Below, piece by piece: positions 59,463 through 64,000 of a DNA stretch of 64,000 nt. The number at the start of each line of letters is the position of its first letter. Position 1 is the first letter of the stretch. This stretch comes from Ceriagrion tenellum. Lineage: Eukaryota > Arthropoda > Insecta > Odonata > Coenagrionidae. The translations under genes were made by a program, and so were the position numbers. Where the stretch lies: NCBI GenBank assembly GCA_963169105.1, contig OY720636.1, positions 73,520,123 through 73,584,122 of the forward strand, read 5' to 3'. The notes below the pieces were generated by a model, which was given only the letters and a program-made list of their open reading frames with translations, was not told the origin of the DNA and made no database searches.

Positions 59463-60684
59463 TATTTTCTACATAAAATCTTCCTGTAGTGTACGAAAAG
59501 TGACTAAAAAGTAGTTGAAAGCAAGGTTGAGAAAGTGAGAAAGCAATAGAATAGGCGGGTAAATGGCGAAAAAAAACATGGAAAACGCGAGAGATCAGGT
59601 TGAGGAAATGCAGAAAAAGGTGTTATCCGGGTAAGGGAATGGAGAAAAGTGACTTGGAAAGTAACAAAACAGGCATTAACAGCTTTGAAAATGGCCATTT
59701 CGAGGTCGCATACCATCCCACCCCAGCATCCCTGTTTCACTCCATGGGTAAGCTTGTTGGGTGGTGGGGTTTGGACATATGGGAGAGATGAAATAAGTGA
59801 AATCCCTCTGGTGGAAACGCTCGAAATAAAGAAATATGGCATCATCGCACAAGTGAAAATCTTAAAAATTGGTGATTTTTGAGACAATATTTCCCAGAAA
59901 GTATTGAAAAATCTGTTGAATAACGTTATATAAAATGAAATGCAGTTCCTTCAGCTTGAAACTGATGTATAAAGTACTGGTGTATGTAGTGGTAGAACCC
60001 GGGAATAAGAGATCTTAAGGGGGATTACTAAATTATTTTTTATTTCTGGAGGATTCACAGCCATATCTTGCCACTAAGGCAAATGTTGAACATCTACCTG
60101 AGGCACTTCTGAATATTATCAGTTACTTTGTTTTGTTTATAATTCGGAATTACCCTGATAATATTTTATCTAGCTTATTTAGCACACAAACCTGTAAATC
60201 GAAACTTTCTAGTTTCTTCCATTGACAATTATTTACTTAACCCCTTTGCTATTGATTTACCAAGAAATTCTAGAACTCTTGTGATTTTATCTGCTAAATG
60301 TATAATTGACCTCACAATTTTCATTGGAATCTCTGCATTTTATTTTGTTTGTTTCCTCATTTTCTTTTTATTCCATTACTATTTCTTCAAAATGGAAACT
60401 CTTCTTTTTATCAACCATATGCTTCAAGGCCTGATCATAATAATTTTATTTAATTCTTTTTCACCCCACCTGAACTGATTAATTTTTTTCCTTATTTTTT
60501 AAGAAGAAAGTGCTTACTCCTTGATTCACATTTTACGCGGGCAACGAGTTAATTTTTTCTCCTTCAAGACATAGTATATCAAAATACATTAATAGAAATA
60601 TCAAATTAATATTATTATTAAGAAATTTCCAAACATTGCATTTAACAAATGATGTGGCACGAAGTCACTCGCACGGGTGCATAA

Positions 60685-60796
60685 ACACCAGGGTTGAAAT
60701 TCGCTATGAAAAAAATCATTTGACTTGACCGGGAGACTGGGTTCGAATCTCAGTCAAGTCAAATGATTTTTTCATAGTGAATTTCAACCCTGGTGT
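60685..60796. repeat. Hairpin with 44 bp arms and a Pol III B box in the loop
   Basis: The left arm (60685-60729) starting ACACCAGGGTTGAAATTCGC and right arm (60753-60796) ending AATTTCAACCCTGGTGT are complementary with one mismatch and one extra A. The 23 base loop contains GGGTTCGAATC, which fits a tRNA T-arm/B box. It looks like two head-to-head SINE ends or a snap-back SINE copy. Confidence 0.85.
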
Positions 60797-62531
60797 ATTA
60801 TTATTAAGGTTGATTTGATCTAAACATGGGTTCATTTCAAGATTTGAATGATATTGATGATGAATTTGGTGGAAAATTCTGAGATTTGTGTTTATAAACT
60901 TTGAATTTTGAATATATTGTCATTTGAACAATTTGCATTAAATGTGAGAAATGCAGCCACAATCAACATGATGAATGAATTGTATGCATAAATTATAATT
61001 TATTTGAATTTATTATTTGGAACTATAATTTAATGTTATTTATTGAGTAACCTGATGAGATCGATTTTAATTTAAAAGTGAAAGTATATCATCGATTATC
61101 TAAACTGTGTATGGTTGTGATGTAAACTGGATTTTCTGTTATTTACATAAGAAAAAGCCCTAAATGATATTAATTATGAATCATGATTAACTTTAATTGA
61201 AAAAATAAATCCAGTAACTGTCAAAAATATAGTCCAATTGTGTTTCTAATATTTGTGAATTATTGTCTGAGTGAATAATGGTAGATGAAAGTTATAAACG
61301 TAGCATATTTTAACTAACTTTCCATTTAGATGTGGCAAAAAATTGATCGGGTAAATCAGGAAAGAATTTGGACATTATTAGAAGTTGGCAAATAACGTGG
61401 GTTTCAAATTTTTTCTTTCCTCCCTAGCACTTATACCATATGCTAATCTTTTGGCAGTTGAAGAAAACAAACTTGCTTTTTAATTTCTGGGTTTTATCAT
61501 TGAAGTTGTTGAATGTAATTTATATTTAGTCATTGGAACATGTTTGCCATCTGAAAGGAGAAAAATAAATAAAAATATGGTCTAGACGGTCCTGCTGTTC
61601 ATAAGAGGATGAATATCATGGATCTTGTTTTCTTGCAATTGTGTATTTATTTTCCAATGCCCAGATGCTGTTTGAACTGTGGAGGTATCGAGTCAATGGA
61701 GAGGGTACATCCCTTTTTGTTATATTTCAAGTTTTTAGCCCTTTTCCTGAGCAATAGTAAATTCATATTTTGGGGAGTAAATATGATTCAATAACTTGGT
61801 TGTCTTTTCAGATTTCATCAGAAAAAGCCATCAAAAATGTGCGATCATAGTTCATGTATTTTTTTTCAAATATTTTGTGCATTCCTGCTGAGAAATATTC
61901 CAAATTACTTAGTAAAAGTAGCATGCTGATATTTAATCACCATTGGCTTTAAATAAGGTCGTTTAGTAATTTGTTATGACTTTAAACTCTTTTCTTACTA
62001 TTAACTCAAATGCTTCTTAAAACTAAGGCCATATTTAAGTGCATAATTGACAATAAAAATCCAAAATTTATCGATTCCTAATCCATAATTCAAATTTCCT
62101 TTGCTCTGCACTGAGATTGAAGAATGGGCACCAAATTGTTTCCAGAAGAAATTAAAATGAAAGAAAAGTTGTTTCAAACTGTTAAAACTCAAGGCTGTTG
62201 ATTCTAAAGACTTCTTTCTAAAATGAGGGAGCTACCATGTTGGACCACTTGGTATGGATTGACCTATGGGGAGGTTAATAAGGCAATGTGCATGAACAAA
62301 ATATGGCAAATTTTAAATGAAATTTAATGAGACAACAATAAAATCTTCTCTGACATAAATGAATTTTAGGTAATACGTTTTGACACATATTACCATGGAT
62401 CAGTAGCATAAAAGTACCTTGATGGTTTTTGCCAATGCAAGATTTTTAATGATAAAACTACAAACAATGAAGTTTACCACAATGTAGTGTCTGCTTCCAG
62501 CACAGCCTGGGTTTGAATCTATTTGGTAATA

Positions 62532-62820
62532 CAGTAGAACCTCTTAATAACGAAATTCAGGGGGCCAAAATTTTGCCAGTTCGTATCTCAGAGGTGATTT
62601 GCACGTTGCATCATTCAAGGGGAAATTTTAATATCCCAGTGTTGTGCCGAAATTTTCTGGGGAAGTGGTTTGCAAAACTCAATGAAAGGTAAAATATTCA
62701 CAGAGGACCTCAAACAATTATATCTACCATTCTCTTAGAAAGAAAAGCCCAATTTACGATTGGCTTCAGTATTAACTTCAAATCCGAAGTCAAGAAGAAT
62801 ATACGAGTTGTAATGAATGC
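62532..62820 (+). mobile_element. Pogo/Tigger left terminus, truncated
   Basis: CAGTAGAACCTCTTAATAAC after TA (62530-62531) matches the TIR of the Tigger at 33103-36199. The following TTCGTATCTCAGAGG fits the same subterminal pattern. No right end or transposase is visible before the window edge. Confidence 0.6.
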
Positions 62821-63444
62821 TTTAACAATTGCGTGTAAGTGTCCACCGCTTACTTAGACCGAGAACGAGGGAGTTCAACCACGCTCAACGGTTGACTGTT
62901 TGACACCCAGTGCACGCACAGTTTTTTATTTGCCCGCAGCATTCCACTTTGCCACATAGCCATGGAAGTAATCCTTTCATGCTCACGAAGAACCCTTTGG
63001 CAGTCCTTTTGCTAAGCAAGAAATAAGCTGCGGACATTATTATCACATAATTGTTCTGGAATTCTGTTTAAGTAATTTGTATAGCAACAAATCACAAGAC
63101 GAACCACAGTTGACTGCCCATGGGCCAGGGTGGCAGGGCTACCAGTGTAGCGGCCACAGTGGCTGGGTTGTTTGTGTTTCATCGTTCTTCCACGAGAGGT
63201 CGCCTTGCGGCTGCTACAGAAAACTGTGGGTTGGCAGAGGTCTGTATCACTATGCGCTTGAGCAACTCGACGAGGAAAAAGGAGGCCCACCTATGCAGCC
63301 ACGAAGGCCTTTTTCTGTCACCTAGTGCCTTAAAATTAAATAATAAATTGAGTTTGGAGGATTTTGCCTTCTCATTCATTCAGCGCTTCCTAAACTGTTG
63401 TCCTCGAAGTGATAGAAAGCTTTCTGTGGACTAATTAATTGTGA

Positions 63445-63915
63445 GTGATTTTTACCACCACTGGGCCCAAAAGAATCGAAGTCGCTGTATTTAAATATTA
63501 TTTTTATGAGTTTGTATTAGGATGGATGCCTAAAATAGTGCAGTTAACCACGTGTGCGTGCCTCCCCTTTTTGCCTGAGTTATCGGCCCTGTGGTTTGTC
63601 CTGTTAGAGGGGCAACTCCATTTAAGTGAAGTTACCCATGATGCCACTAAGTTTTTCCATGTCATCAGCCAACTCGACAGTTGGTACATGGCCGAGGTCA
63701 TTGTTATTAACTCACCAGAGGAGGGAAAGTTCACGAAAATTAAGGAGGAACTAATGCAGCGGCTTTCCTTGTCGTGCAGGTATAGAATTCGGCAGCTCCT
63801 CAAACATGAGGTAATCGGCAACCGGAGGCTGCCACATTATCTCCGCCACCTCCGAATCCTCAGGTTTACATTGGAAACAGGGTTGCCATCTTACAACAGA
63901 GATCGCAGCCAGTGA
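63445..63915 (+). pseudogene. LTR retroelement gag remnant
   Basis: The 156 codon frame carries LPELSALWFVLLEGQLHLSE, then DATKFFHVISQLDSWYMAEV, EEGKFTKIKEELMQRLSLS and RIRQLLKHEVIGNRRLPHYL before LRHLRIL. This is the typical core of Gypsy-type Gag proteins of arthropod LTR elements. Near 63630 the remnant is uninterrupted, but it ends at a stop at 63913-63915 before any zinc knuckle, so it is a fragment. The region 62820-63440 may be its 5' leader or LTR, which I could not delimit. Confidence 0.75.
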
Positions 63916-64000
63916 GAACTTATAATACTCGTCCATGTTCTCACTCATTCGTGAGTAATAATTGAAATGAAAATATCAGCTGGAGCGACATTCAACCTAA

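Larger units (their letters stand above)
56773..59744. mobile_element. Fold-back element with long inverted ends
   Basis: The left arm (56773 to about 56990) and right arm (about 59465-59744) are inverted copies. TGGAGTGAAACAGGG on the left pairs with CCCTGTTTCACTCCA on the right, and GTAGAAAATAC on the left with the complementary TATTTTCTAC on the right. The right arm carries about 65 bp not in the left. Between them are 81 bp tandem units in opposite orientations, and then the inserted 1.9 kb element. No coding part is recognised. Confidence 0.75.
55455..64000 (+). other. Start of a long intron, cut by the window edge
   Basis: At least 8.5 kb without a coding exon. It contains a fold-back element (56773-59744) interrupted by a 1.9 kb TIR element, a B-box hairpin (60685-60796), a pogo-type terminus (62532) and a gag remnant (63520-63915). 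Stretches 55455-56770, 59745-60680 and 60800-62520 are AT-rich without recognisable features. Confidence 0.8.

Overview
The window is about 64 kb of an AT-rich arthropod (probably insect) nuclear genome. It is almost entirely the interior of one gene on the + strand, the Atrophin/RERE-family transcriptional corepressor (Drosophila Grunge, Gug/Atro). I reconstructed fifteen coding exons between 208 and 55454. All are bounded by AG/GT splice sites, and every phase joins into one open frame of 1743 codons plus one base. In order they encode the end of an ELM2 domain, a SANT domain, a GATA-type zinc finger split over two exons, a basic Ser-rich linker, one very large Pro/His/Ser-rich exon, the conserved Atrophin C-terminal block, an Arg/Glu-rich coiled segment with poly-Ala, and a Pro/Gly segment. 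The start of the gene (any BAH domain and the front of ELM2) lies to the left of the window, and the last exons lie to the right.

Nearly everything else is intron, and the large introns are filled with transposable elements, mostly degenerate. Intron 529-6037 holds the small conserved exons and one Penelope-like endonuclease remnant. Intron 6499-19206 holds a Jockey/CR1-like LINE (minus strand) split by a 2.6 kb TIR element, then a broken piggyBac transposase (minus). Intron 20438-29546 holds a 1.5 kb TIR element with a 117 bp tandem array and a 4.7 kb pogo/Tigger-like element that itself contains a hAT MITE and a long-TIR MITE. Intron 32306-38174 holds a Gypsy (Ty3) pol remnant split by a Tigger element, which is in turn invaded by a 300 bp TTAA MITE.

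Intron 38395-42645 holds a 2.7 kb Tigger with recognisable CENP-B-type transposase. Intron 42825-50127 holds a textbook hAT MITE with an 8 bp target duplication and a tRNA-derived SINE. Intron 50266-53182 holds another pogo-like element. Downstream of exon 55321-55454 are a fold-back element with inverted 81 bp tandem repeats interrupted by a 1.9 kb TIR element, a hairpin containing a Pol III B box, a pogo-type terminus and a gag remnant of an LTR retroelement.

The overall picture is an intact, slowly evolving developmental regulator whose introns record several rounds of nested transposition. I saw no second host gene, no genuine tRNA or rRNA gene, no CRISPR array and nothing bacterial. The most unusual items are the nested insertions whose removal restores the interrupted element, several large perfect palindromes, and two TIR elements with internal duplications and no transposase I recognise.
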